Below, piece by piece: positions 40,633 to 48,311 of a stretch of 64,000 bases of DNA (its first letter is position 1; each line of letters opens with the position of its first letter). The notes under the pieces were generated by a model. It worked only from the letters and a program-made list of their open reading frames with translations. It ran no database searches and was not told where the DNA came from. The position numbers and the translations under genes are program-made. This DNA comes from Hahella sp018986435. GTDB taxonomy: Bacteria; Pseudomonadota; Gammaproteobacteria; Pseudomonadales; Oleiphilaceae. Location of the stretch: the NCBI RefSeq assembly GCF_050749805.1, contig NZ_CP192738.1:2294001-2358000 (forward strand), given 5' to 3'.

Positions 40633-40752
40633 TCAATGATGTTTCTGATGCTTGTCGTTTTCTTTTTTCAGCACGACATAGACGCCGCCGAAGAATGCGA
40701 TGGTCATGCCTACTACCAGTAAACCCGCGATGATGGTTTCGTCGATGTACAT
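40633..40752 (-). CDS. ccoM: Small membrane protein, CcoM-like (candidate cbb3 oxidase subunit)
   Basis: A 39-residue protein: a short acidic start (MYIDET), one membrane helix (IIAGLLVVGMTIAFFGGVY) and a lysine- and histidine-rich tail. The pattern M-x2-D...AG-x3-VG-x3-AFF-G resembles the small CcoM subunit of cbb3 cytochrome c oxidases in Pseudomonas, as I recall it. GGAG is seven bases before the ATG at 40752; a longer frame to 40821 has no such site. Two FNR-like palindromes and a well-placed -10 (CATAAT) lie upstream, which suits an oxidase subunit. It is convergent with tamB. The gene is very likely real; its name is less sure. Confidence 0.6.
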   Translation of the reverse strand: MYIDETIIAGLLVVGMTIAFFGGVYVVLKKENDKHQKHH

Positions 40753-40800
40753 AATGGATCTCCAACTTGGCTGATCGATAATAACGTGATCTTTAGTTGG

Positions 40801-40842
40801 ATTATGGCGAGGGTCCGCCATGGCGAGTTTGACTCAGGTCAA
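40801..40842 (-). promoter_or_regulatory. FNR-type class II promoter of the CcoM-like gene
   Basis: TTGACTCAGGTCAA (40829-40842) is an FNR/Anr-like palindrome (TTGAC-N4-GTCAA). On the minus strand CATAAT (40806-40801) is a -10 whose centre is exactly 32 bases from the palindrome centre, so the site falls at -41.5 and transcription would start near 40794, giving a 5' leader of about 42 bases. Confidence 0.72.
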
Positions 40843-40878
40843 CCTCTCCCGGCGGCCATCTCCCTGGTAACGCTTATA

Positions 40879-40892
40879 TTGACCGGGGTCAA
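40879..40892 (-). promoter_or_regulatory. Second FNR-type palindrome, 50 bases upstream
   Basis: TTGACCGGGGTCAA is the same half-site pair with a different spacer, exactly 50 bases upstream of the first and so near -91.5 relative to the predicted start, a position used by class I FNR activation. It overlaps the stop codon of the upstream chalcone-isomerase-like gene. Confidence 0.65.
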
Positions 40893-41506
40893 TTCCGGTC
40901 AGCCATTCGACTCGCCGATTGTTGCGGCGCCCCCAGGATGCCGGCTTTGAAGTCCTGACTGACCGGGTAGTCGCCAATCCAGATGGACAGAATGGCGTCG
41001 AACAGCTTCTTGCCTGGAATGACGCCGCGGTCATGCCCGTCCAGCCAGACTTGCGCCCCGACGCCGGGGATATATTCCACGACGGCGGTGTCTCCTTTTT
41101 CCAGCTTTTGATCGAACATATGCACCATCTGCTCGATCTCCACACGGATGTCCTCCGCCTGCTGCTTGCTGATATTCAGACGCATGCCTTCGTAAAAGGC
41201 GTCTGCGATCTTGCGGCCGCGCACGTCTCGCAGCATGGTGAACTCCATGCGCCGGTAACCTTCATCGGCAAGCAGAGCTGGCGCTTCGTGAGTCGTGCGC
41301 TCCACATATAAGGCGCCGACATAAACATCGACAAAGACCAGAAAGCGGCGCGTAGCGGCTCCATTCAAGGAAAGTGAAGGGCGATCGCCCTCCGGCGGCA
41401 GGGACTCAGGAACTTCCACGCCTTGCAGCGTCACCGCAAAGGACGGCTTGGTCAGACTCAACAAGACGATAAACAGCATCGACGATAGCGTTGGGGATAT
41501 GCTCAT
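40889..41506 (-). CDS. Chalcone isomerase-like exported protein
   Basis: A 205-residue protein with a signal peptide (SSMLFIVLLSLTKPSFAV) and a chalcone-isomerase-like fold (Chalcone_3-type): VEVPESLPPEG, then FLVFVDVYVGALYVER near residues 55-70 and VEYIPGVGAQVWLDG near 140-155. Bacterial members are periplasmic and not thought to isomerise chalcones; some may bind fatty acids. The start at 41506 is preceded by AGAGG; a longer frame to 41542 adds no signal. It lies upstream of and on the same strand as the CcoM-like gene. Confidence 0.78.
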   Translation of the reverse strand: MSISPTLSSMLFIVLLSLTKPSFAVTLQGVEVPESLPPEGDRPSLSLNGAATRRFLVFVDVYVGALYVERTTHEAPALLADEGYRRMEFTMLRDVRGRKIADAFYEGMRLNISKQQAEDIRVEIEQMVHMFDQKLEKGDTAVVEYIPGVGAQVWLDGHDRGVIPGKKLFDAILSIWIGDYPVSQDFKAGILGAPQQSASRMADRN

Positions 41507-41874
41507 TGTGGCGCCTCTTTGCCCTTGGGTCTGCGACAGCATTCATGCAGGCCCCGGCGCCAGGGTTTGTTATAACTTTATAGATTCCCGGCGCGACAGG
41601 TTGATGGACGTATTTGTTTTTATAACGTCAGGGCTTTCCAGGCATGGCTGCCCGGGCTGTTCTGACTGAATGTTGAACAGTGTTACACAAAGATACAAAG
41701 ATTGAGTGGATGCTGATCACATTTTCATCTGTGTTGGTAGGTCTTTTTATATAGTCCGTTGTCGGGGCGACATTATTTTCCCAACTCTTCGTAAAGGTTA
41801 GAAAAAAGAGGCTGGCGGGCTTAAAATAGCGGGCTTTAGCAACCTCAAGCCACCGCAACGCGACAGAGTCCCCC
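41507..41874. other. Intergenic region between divergent genes
   Basis: The 368 bases separate the chalcone-isomerase-like gene (minus) and the flavin reductase gene (plus). They contain AT-rich patches (TTATAACTTTATAG near 41569-41584 and TTTTTATATAGTC near 41743-41755) that may be promoter elements. No gene or clear operator is seen. Confidence 0.55.
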
Positions 41875-42489
41875 ATGTATATTGACTTCCAGCAATTAGA
41901 AGCGACCAAAATCTATCATTGGATGACGCAGACCATCATCCCTCGTCCCATTGCATGGGCGCTGACCCGCAATGAGGATGGAGGTATGAATCTGGCGCCG
42001 TTCTCCTATTTCACCGCGATTTCCAGCGCGCCTCCCACCATCGCCATTTCCATCGGTAAAAAGCCCAGCGGAGAGCTGAAAGATACGCGCAGCAATTTAC
42101 AGGTTGGCGCGCCCTGCACGGTGCATATCGCTGGTCGCGAAATGGCGCAGGCGGTGACGGACTCGTCCCGGACGCTGCCTTATGGCGAGTCCGAGCTGCA
42201 AGGGCTTAATCTGTCATTGGTGGACTTCGAAGGTTTTGAATTGAGCAGATTGGCGGAATGTCGGTTGGCGTTTGGGTGCCGGGTGCAGGAAGTGGTGGAG
42301 CTGGGCAGCGTACCCCAGGCGATGGTGCTGCTCAATATCGAAAAACTGTTTGTGGACGATAGCGTGATGACGACGGACGCCAAAGGCCGTCACAAAGTGG
42401 ACGCAATGCAGGTGAACCCGCTGTCCCGTCTGGGGGCGGATGAATACGCCACATTGGGCGAAGTTATCAGTATTCCGAGGCCCGCATGA
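41875..42489 (+). CDS. Flavin reductase family protein (FMN-binding split barrel)
   Basis: A 204-residue flavoredoxin-type protein. The FMN-binding core is seen in IPRPIAWALTRNEDGGMNLAPFSYF (about residues 22-46), PTIAISIGKKPSGELKDT, and the late HKVDAMQVNPLSRLGADEYATLG, which is typical of the family. It probably reduces or binds FMN, substrate partner unknown. Its stop overlaps the rsmC start by four bases. Confidence 0.86.
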   Translation: MYIDFQQLEATKIYHWMTQTIIPRPIAWALTRNEDGGMNLAPFSYFTAISSAPPTIAISIGKKPSGELKDTRSNLQVGAPCTVHIAGREMAQAVTDSSRTLPYGESELQGLNLSLVDFEGFELSRLAECRLAFGCRVQEVVELGSVPQAMVLLNIEKLFVDDSVMTTDAKGRHKVDAMQVNPLSRLGADEYATLGEVISIPRPA

Positions 42490-43514
42490 GTCAGTTAAGC
42501 AATCCCAGCCAAGCGCTGTTACGCCAACGTGAGCATTTGAGCGGCCGGATACTTTTGTGCTCGCCGCCCGCAGACGCCATTGCTGCGGACCTGCGCCAGA
42601 CTGGCGCAGAGGTCAGCGTTCTGAGTTGGGATCACACGGCGGTGAACGCCTGCCGGAACGCCGTAGCGGAAGAGCGGTTATTTACGGATCTGGCGTTGCC
42701 TGCTGACGCGCAATGGGATCAGATCGCCCTGTTTATGCCGAAGGCCAGAGAAATGCTGGATCTGATGCTATCCGTTGTCGCGCCGGCATTGAAACACGCA
42801 CAGCATATCTGGCTGGTGGGCGAAAAGCGCGAAGGCGTGGAGAGCGCCGCCAAGCGTCTGGCGAAAGAAGGCTGGGACGCCACCAAGGTGGACTCGGCGC
42901 GCCATTGTCAGGTTTGGCAACTGACGCCAGCGAATGATTGGCGGCCGCAACAGGACGAGTTCTGGCGCGCCTACGAACTCACTCAGGAGAAAGTAGGCAC
43001 CCTGAAACTCTTCACGCTGCCGGGAGTCTTCAGCGCGGGCCGTCTGGATGAGGGAACGCAAGTGCTGCTGGAGTCTCTGCCGGAGTTGCGCGGGCGGCGT
43101 TTTCTGGATTTCGGCTGCGGCTGCGGCGTTATTGGAACGACTTTGAAGAAGCGCTATCCCAAAGCATCGGTAGAGCTGACGGATATCAATCTGCTGGCGC
43201 TGAAAAGCGCGACGCGCACGGCTGAAGCCAACAGCGCGGAGCTGAATATCTATGCGTCAGACGGGCTTGCTGAGGTGCAGCCCGGCGTAGACGCCATTGT
43301 CACTAACCCGCCGTTTCATCAGGGGGTGAAGCAAGATACTCGCATCACTCAGCAGTTTCTGCACGATTGCGCTCGCGTGCTTAAGCCGGGAGGCTCACTA
43401 ACCCTGGTGGCGAACCGTTTCCTGCCATACCCGGACTGGATTGAAGCCCATGTTGGGCCGGTGCGGGTTCTATTCGAGAACAGCCGATTCAAGGTGTACC
43501 ATGCCGTCAGATAA
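42486..43514 (+). CDS. rsmC: 16S rRNA m2G1207 methyltransferase
   Basis: A 342-residue two-domain protein. The C-terminal half holds an SAM-binding motif (LDFGCGCGVIGTTL near residue 205) and the catalytic NPPFHQG motif near 278-284, which marks guanine N2 methyltransferases. The N-terminal half is the degenerate methyltransferase-like domain usual for RsmC. The expected target is G1207 of 16S rRNA in the small subunit. It overlaps the flavin reductase gene and, at its end, the pseudouridine synthase start. Confidence 0.9.
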   Translation: MSQLSNPSQALLRQREHLSGRILLCSPPADAIAADLRQTGAEVSVLSWDHTAVNACRNAVAEERLFTDLALPADAQWDQIALFMPKAREMLDLMLSVVAPALKHAQHIWLVGEKREGVESAAKRLAKEGWDATKVDSARHCQVWQLTPANDWRPQQDEFWRAYELTQEKVGTLKLFTLPGVFSAGRLDEGTQVLLESLPELRGRRFLDFGCGCGVIGTTLKKRYPKASVELTDINLLALKSATRTAEANSAELNIYASDGLAEVQPGVDAIVTNPPFHQGVKQDTRITQQFLHDCARVLKPGGSLTLVANRFLPYPDWIEAHVGPVRVLFENSRFKVYHAVR

Positions 43515-44394
43515 TGTATGGCGCTCCGGGGGCGGGGAAGTGGACGCGCAAAGCCGCTGGCGTCGTAAGTTGATTGTCGGCGAGGCGGTGGCGGATGCGT
43601 CTACCTGGCTGGCCGCGCAGACCGGTCTGTCGAAGCAGAAGGTTAAAGACGCTATGCTGAAAGGCGCCGTCTGGTGGAAGCGCGGCGGCAAGCCGCAGAA
43701 GCGTCTGCGCAGAGCCAAATCTGCATTGGCGGTCGGCGACGTGCTGGAGCTGAATTACGATCCTCAGATTCTCGCGTTGAACAGTCCGCAGCCCACATTG
43801 GTGGCGGATCATGACGCTTATTCCATCTGGTGCAAACCCGCCGGGCTCCTGACGCAGGGCTCTGAATGGGGCGACCATTGCAGCCTGCTGCGCATGGTGG
43901 AACTGCATTTCCAAAGCAAGCGACAGGTGTTCCTGCTGCATCGCCTGGATCGCGAGGCCATGGGATTGGTGATCATTGCCCATAATAAAGCGGCGGCTGG
44001 GCGGTTTGGCGCGCTGCTGCAGAATAATGCGTTGGATAAGTTCTATCTGGCGCGGGTAAAAGGGCGACTTGCGCAAGAGCAGGGGGAAATCGACTTCCCT
44101 GTGGACGGCAAAGCAGCGTTGAGCTATTACCAGGTCCAGCATTATGACGAAGCGACGGATTCCTGTCTGGTGCGGGTCAAACTGATCACGGGACGCAAAC
44201 ATCAGATTCGACGCCATTTTGCAGATCTGGGGCATCCCTTATTGGGCGATCCGCGTTATGGTTCCGGCAACAAGCACGAGGACGGTTTGATGCTGGCGGC
44301 GATGGAACTGGCGTTTAACTGTCCCATGCGCCGCCGGGGCATGCGAGTAATTATGCCGGAGGGGTTGCTTCCGGCTTGGGCTCATCAGTGCTGA
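43501..44394 (+). CDS. RluA-family pseudouridine synthase
   Basis: A 297-residue enzyme. An S4-like RNA-binding region (about residues 20-85: DASTWLAAQTGLSKQKVKDAM, KGAVWWKRGG) precedes the catalytic domain. The catalytic aspartate is in LLHRLDREAMGLVII near residue 143, followed by ITGRKHQIRRHFADLGHPLLGDPRYG, a family signature. Exact rRNA or tRNA target cannot be assigned. The start MPSDNVW at 43501 is preferred to a longer frame at 43441 deep inside rsmC. Its 3' end overlaps the convergent DUF6455-like gene by 44 bases. Confidence 0.87.
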   Translation: MPSDNVWRSGGGEVDAQSRWRRKLIVGEAVADASTWLAAQTGLSKQKVKDAMLKGAVWWKRGGKPQKRLRRAKSALAVGDVLELNYDPQILALNSPQPTLVADHDAYSIWCKPAGLLTQGSEWGDHCSLLRMVELHFQSKRQVFLLHRLDREAMGLVIIAHNKAAAGRFGALLQNNALDKFYLARVKGRLAQEQGEIDFPVDGKAALSYYQVQHYDEATDSCLVRVKLITGRKHQIRRHFADLGHPLLGDPRYGSGNKHEDGLMLAAMELAFNCPMRRRGMRVIMPEGLLPAWAHQC

Positions 44395-44743
44395 CAGGCG
44401 CTTGGGCGGCGATGGCGTCATGATTGGGGCAGAAATCGGGAACCCCAAGATTGGCGTTTTCCTGTTGCAGGTGTTCACCACAGTGAGCTTTTTCGGAACA
44501 GTTGCGACAGTTTTGAATGGCTTTGAACACCTCGACGGAAGACGAGCCCCGAACATAATGCGCGGTGTCGACGCCTTTCTGTTTCAGCATCTGGCCCAGG
44601 CGCTCTTGTTCCACCCGGTTGGCCAGCCCGTTGTAATACAGGTCCGCTGTGCGTGAATTGCGAAAAATAAACGCCAGCACCATCATGGTTGGCAGCATAA
44701 ATACAGCGGCGACGGCCATCCAGATAATGGTTATTTTCATCAT
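44351..44743 (-). CDS. Membrane protein with cysteine-rich tail (DUF6455-like)
   Basis: A 130-residue protein with one N-terminal membrane helix (about 3-26) and a soluble tail. The pattern FKAIQNCRNCSEKAHC ... FCPNHD (about residues 74-110) resembles DUF6455, whose four or five cysteines suggest metal or iron-sulfur binding; no function is known. GGAG seven bases upstream selects the ATG at 44743 over 44749. The 3' end overlaps the RluA-family gene on the opposite strand by 44 bases. Confidence 0.68.
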   Translation of the reverse strand: MMKITIIWMAVAAVFMLPTMMVLAFIFRNSRTADLYYNGLANRVEQERLGQMLKQKGVDTAHYVRGSSSVEVFKAIQNCRNCSEKAHCGEHLQQENANLGVPDFCPNHDAIAAQAPVSTDEPKPEATPPA

Positions 44744-44842
44744 TGCCATACTCCGTGCTCAGGTAAACAGGGTCTGATATAAGCATAGATTAGATTGCTT
44801 CCTGGGGGAGAAGGCTGTCCGAAATCAAGAAAAGAGTCACAG

Positions 44843-45754
44843 ATGAGTATCGCTAACGAAAACCCTAACGCCAGGCCCATAGTGGTGCTTGGGCCCACCG
44901 CCTGCGGAAAGACCCGGCTCGCCGTAGGGCTGGCGCGCGCCATGGGGGGAGAGGTGGTGTCTGCGGATTCCCGGCAGGTGTTTCGGGGTATGGATATTGG
45001 AACCGGCAAGGATTTGCAGGATTACGGCGATACCCCTTATCACCTGATCGACGTTGTTGATCCGGGGACTCCGTTCAGCCTGTTTGACTACCTCAGTTTC
45101 GTGCAGCGGACACTCGATGATCTGGAAACAAGAGAGAAACGCCCTATAATCGCCGGCGGCTCTGGGTTGTATCTGGATGCGATCCTGCGTGGTTATCGAC
45201 TGGTTGAAGCGCCTGTCGACCCGCTGCTGCGGGAACGGCTCAAACATCACGATCAAGAGCGACTGAATGCACTGCTGGCCTCATTGAGACCCTTGCATAA
45301 CACCACTGACACCCAGGACCGTGAGCGCACGCTGCGGGCGATTGAGATTGCCTACGCAGAGCTGAATGAAGACAGTCCCAGTGTGCAGATCAGTATCGAT
45401 CCTGTCGTGATCGGGTTGCACTGCGACAGTGACCGATTGCGCACCCGCATTCGCGAACGTCTGGAAACTCGTCTGGACGAAGGCTTGATTGACGAAGTGG
45501 AAAGCCTCCGGGCGGCGGGTTTGAGTTGGCGGCAGTTGGATGAGCTGGGATTAGAGTACCGCTATGTCGCGTTGTATCTGCAGGAGCAGCTTAACCGCAA
45601 TGACATGATGCAAAAGCTGGCGTCCGCGATATATCTCTTCGCCCGCCAGCAAGTGAAATGGTTCCGTCGCATGGAGCGTCAGGGCGTCGCCATCCACTGG
45701 CTGGAGGCGGACGACGCGCCATTGGACGCCGCCCTAGGGTTATTGCGGCGCTGA
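44843..45754 (+). CDS. miaA: tRNA dimethylallyltransferase
   Basis: A 303-residue MiaA. It transfers dimethylallyl groups to A37 of tRNAs reading codons that begin with U. The P-loop GPTACGKT is at about residues 19-26, followed by VSADSRQVFRGMDIGTGK, the catalytic region, and RPIIAGGSGLYLDAIL near residue 103. The start at 44843 gives MSIANENPNARPIVV; the frame is open 16 codons further but without a better site. It is not next to hfq as in most Gammaproteobacteria, so this may be a second or relocated copy. Confidence 0.9.
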   Translation: MSIANENPNARPIVVLGPTACGKTRLAVGLARAMGGEVVSADSRQVFRGMDIGTGKDLQDYGDTPYHLIDVVDPGTPFSLFDYLSFVQRTLDDLETREKRPIIAGGSGLYLDAILRGYRLVEAPVDPLLRERLKHHDQERLNALLASLRPLHNTTDTQDRERTLRAIEIAYAELNEDSPSVQISIDPVVIGLHCDSDRLRTRIRERLETRLDEGLIDEVESLRAAGLSWRQLDELGLEYRYVALYLQEQLNRNDMMQKLASAIYLFARQQVKWFRRMERQGVAIHWLEADDAPLDAALGLLRR

Positions 45755-45756
45755 TG

Positions 45757-46206
45757 TCAGAGCGGCCACTTACCAACAGCGACGCAGATGACGATGAGTC
45801 CCAGGCACAGATTGGCCAGCACCGCCTGTCGCACCTGATTTAGCGCGGCGCCGGCTTCGCTCCAGGTTTTTTCCAGCGTGCAGGTCTTCAGCTTGCGAAA
45901 GGGAAAGAAAAACACCCCAACGAAGATCAGCGTCATCGCCAGTGCGCCGCCCAGCATGACATGTACATACAACGGCGGTTTACTACCCCACAGCGCGAGC
46001 ATGCCCACGCCGGAGCCCCAGAGCGTCAGCACGGCGATCCACACCCACCGGAAAAAGCGGGTCAGCACTTCCGACCACAATGGCAGACGCTGAGGCGGCT
46101 GCAATTGCTCCGCCGCAGTAGGGCGCAGAATGAAATAGGCGAAAAACATACCGCCGACCCAGCCCAGGGCCGCTAGAACATGAAGTATTTTAAGTAGCGA
46201 AAGCAT
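45757..46206 (-). CDS. CopD-like four-helix membrane protein
   Basis: A 149-residue membrane protein with four hydrophobic helices (about 5-25, 50-72, 80-100, 128-147). The N-terminus LLKILHVLAALGWVGGMFFAYF, with its His-x6-Gly pattern, is typical of CopD-domain proteins, some of which bind copper or haem. It converges with miaA (two bases between stops) and diverges from cmoM. Confidence 0.8.
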   Translation of the reverse strand: MLSLLKILHVLAALGWVGGMFFAYFILRPTAAEQLQPPQRLPLWSEVLTRFFRWVWIAVLTLWGSGVGMLALWGSKPPLYVHVMLGGALAMTLIFVGVFFFPFRKLKTCTLEKTWSEAGAALNQVRQAVLANLCLGLIVICVAVGKWPL

Positions 46207-46353
46207 GGTGAAGCGTATCCTTGTTGCATTGAAGCGATTGATATTGCGGCGACGTTTTTTCGAAGGCTTTTCAATAACCTGTCGAGGGCTTTGTGCGCAG
46301 TAGTGGTATTATACGCGTCAACATCAATCTCGATTCAACAGTAAGTTCCCAAA

Positions 46354-47148
46354 ATGCAAGAAGATTCAAAGGGTTCCCCGGGGCACAACTTCGACGAACT
46401 GAAAGAGCGCTTTCAGAATAATATTTACGGCACCCCCAAAGGGCGCTTGCGACTGGATCTGATCAACGAAGACCTGGATGCCCATTTGGCGGAACAATTG
46501 GGAGAGGGCGCCTGGCGAGTTTTAGATATCGGCTGCGGCGCGGCGATGATCAGCGGACGCCTGGCGCAGGCGGGACATCGCCTGACTTTGACCGACCTGT
46601 CCGCGGATATGCTGACAGCGGCCCGCGCCAATCTGGAGTCTCTGGGAGCGGCGCAGGCCTGCGAGGAATGGCGTGAAGGCGCGATGCAGGAGGTTCTGCC
46701 GCAACTCCAGGGGCCCTATGACCTGATAATCGTCCACGCAGTGCTGGAGTGGATGGACGACCCTCGCCCCGCCCTGGATCTGGCGCTAAGCAAGTTACGC
46801 AGCGGCGGCGTGCTGTCCCTGGCTTTCTATAACCGCAATAGCCTGATTTACCGCAATCTGCTGCAGGGCAATTTCCGCAAACTCAAGAAGAATAACTGGA
46901 GCCACCGTAAAGGCGGCCTGACGCCACAGAATCCACTTGATCCCGATGAGGTCTACGGCTGGTTGGAGCAGGCGGACATGAGACAGGTATGCAAACGAGG
47001 CATCCGCACTTTTTACGACTTCATGCAAAAACACGTCGCCCTGGAACGCAGCTATGAAGACGTACTGGAAATGGAGCGCGCCCACTCCCAGAAAGAACCC
47101 TACCTCTCCCTGGGCCGGTATATTCATGTGTTGTATCGGAAGGAGTAG
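46354..47148 (+). CDS. cmoM: tRNA 5-carboxymethoxyuridine methyltransferase
   Basis: A 264-residue SAM methyltransferase matching E. coli CmoM (SmtA): NFDELKERFQNNIYGTPKGRLR at the start, SAM motif VLDIGCGAAMISGRLAQAGH near residue 53, VHAVLEWMDDPRP near 126, and LSLGRYIHVLYRKE at the end. CmoM methylates the cmo5U34 made by CmoA and CmoB to give mcmo5U in some tRNAs. It is separated from cmoA-cmoB by the polysaccharide island. It starts with ATG; the ribosome site is weak. Confidence 0.9.
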   Translation: MQEDSKGSPGHNFDELKERFQNNIYGTPKGRLRLDLINEDLDAHLAEQLGEGAWRVLDIGCGAAMISGRLAQAGHRLTLTDLSADMLTAARANLESLGAAQACEEWREGAMQEVLPQLQGPYDLIIVHAVLEWMDDPRPALDLALSKLRSGGVLSLAFYNRNSLIYRNLLQGNFRKLKKNNWSHRKGGLTPQNPLDPDEVYGWLEQADMRQVCKRGIRTFYDFMQKHVALERSYEDVLEMERAHSQKEPYLSLGRYIHVLYRKE

Positions 47149-47489
47149 ACGCATGAAATAGGTCGGGTGCCATCTACGTGGAGTGTTACATGACTTGCCC
47201 GCGCGCTCCCAAGGGGAGCTACTGTTTGCACAGCGCTAAAGGGTCGTAAAGCTGGAAATTTTTCCTCTGGTGTATATAATCTCGCCGCATCCGGCAAAAT
47301 CTCTTGCGTGACTAAATTGCGCGCACTAGTGGAATTAACCAGCAAATGTTTGGTGTAGAGTAAAAGGAAGCCCGTCGAGGCTATTTCTTTAGGAGTCTAC
47401 CCAGTGCAGCCTTCACACAAAGGGCTTTTGGTGGAAACCGCCTGCAAACTGTGTCCACATGACAACTTATCTGGAAGTTCTTAATTTAA
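47149..47489 (+). other. Leader region of the polysaccharide island
   Basis: The 341 bases contain a GCTCCC/GGGAGC hairpin (47205-47219) and a TATAAT at 47275-47280 that may be the island promoter, with a poor -35 (CTGGAA, 47252-47257). The resulting leader would be about 200 bases, which is common upstream of O-antigen genes. I looked for an RfaH ops element and did not find one. Confidence 0.5.
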
Positions 47490-48311
47490 ATGCCTCAGTA
47501 TTCTTCTTCTTTAACAGGGCTGATTCTCTCTATCAGCCGTAATTGGCAACTCATTCGGCAAATGACAAAAAGAGAAGTTATTGGCCGATATCGGGGATCT
47601 TTTCTAGGGCTGGCTTGGTCTTTTTTTCACCCAATATTAATGCTGGTTGTCTATACATTTGTATTTTCAGTGATATTCAAAGCCAAGTGGGGGGTTGGAG
47701 GTGAAGAAAGTAAATCGCAGTTTGCGATAGTGCTTTTTGTGGGACTTATTGTTCATGGTGTATTTGCTGAAGTCATTAATCGAGCTCCAGGATTGATTCT
47801 AGGCAATGTGAACTTTGTTAAGAAGGTGGTTTTTCCTATTGAAATACTGCCAGTGGTTTGTTTATTTGCTGCACTGTTTCATTCATTGATTAGTTTTTTA
47901 GTGTTATTGATTGCGTTTGTTATTTTCAATGGGTTTATACATTGGACGGCAATCTTCGTACCTGTAATATTTTTGCCTTTCATTCTTCTTATATTAGGAG
48001 GGGCATGGATCTTGGCTTCTATAGGTGTTTTTATTAGAGACGTTGGGCAGACAATTGTTATCATTACTACGGTTTTACTTTTCCTTTCGCCTGTGTTTTT
48101 TCCTATTGATGCCTTGCCGGAAAACTATCACTCTTTAATTATGTTGAACCCTCTGACATTTATTATTGAACAGTCAAGAGGCGTTCTTATATGGGGGCAT
48201 GCGCCAGATTGGGTTGGATTGGGTATCTACTCGCTTGTCTCTGTAATTCTGGCATGGGCCGGATATGCATGGTTCCAAAAGACAAGAAGAGGTTTTTCGG
48301 ATGTCCTTTAG
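47490..48311 (+). CDS. wzm: Polysaccharide ABC exporter permease (Wzm type)
   Basis: A 273-residue ABC-2 type membrane protein with about six helices. The N-terminal amphipathic start (NWQLIRQMTKREVIGRYRGS, about residues 13-32) and FLGLAWSFFHPILMLVVYTFVF are typical of O-antigen and teichoic-acid exporters. It forms the membrane channel that exports a finished lipid-linked polysaccharide. It overlaps the ATPase gene by 11 bases. AT-rich composition begins here. Confidence 0.92.
   Translation: MPQYSSSLTGLILSISRNWQLIRQMTKREVIGRYRGSFLGLAWSFFHPILMLVVYTFVFSVIFKAKWGVGGEESKSQFAIVLFVGLIVHGVFAEVINRAPGLILGNVNFVKKVVFPIEILPVVCLFAALFHSLISFLVLLIAFVIFNGFIHWTAIFVPVIFLPFILLILGGAWILASIGVFIRDVGQTIVIITTVLLFLSPVFFPIDALPENYHSLIMLNPLTFIIEQSRGVLIWGHAPDWVGLGIYSLVSVILAWAGYAWFQKTRRGFSDVL

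Noticed and set aside
47149..47489. RfaH ops/JUMPstart element before the polysaccharide genes
   Set aside because: The GGCGGTAG core was looked for in the leader and not found.
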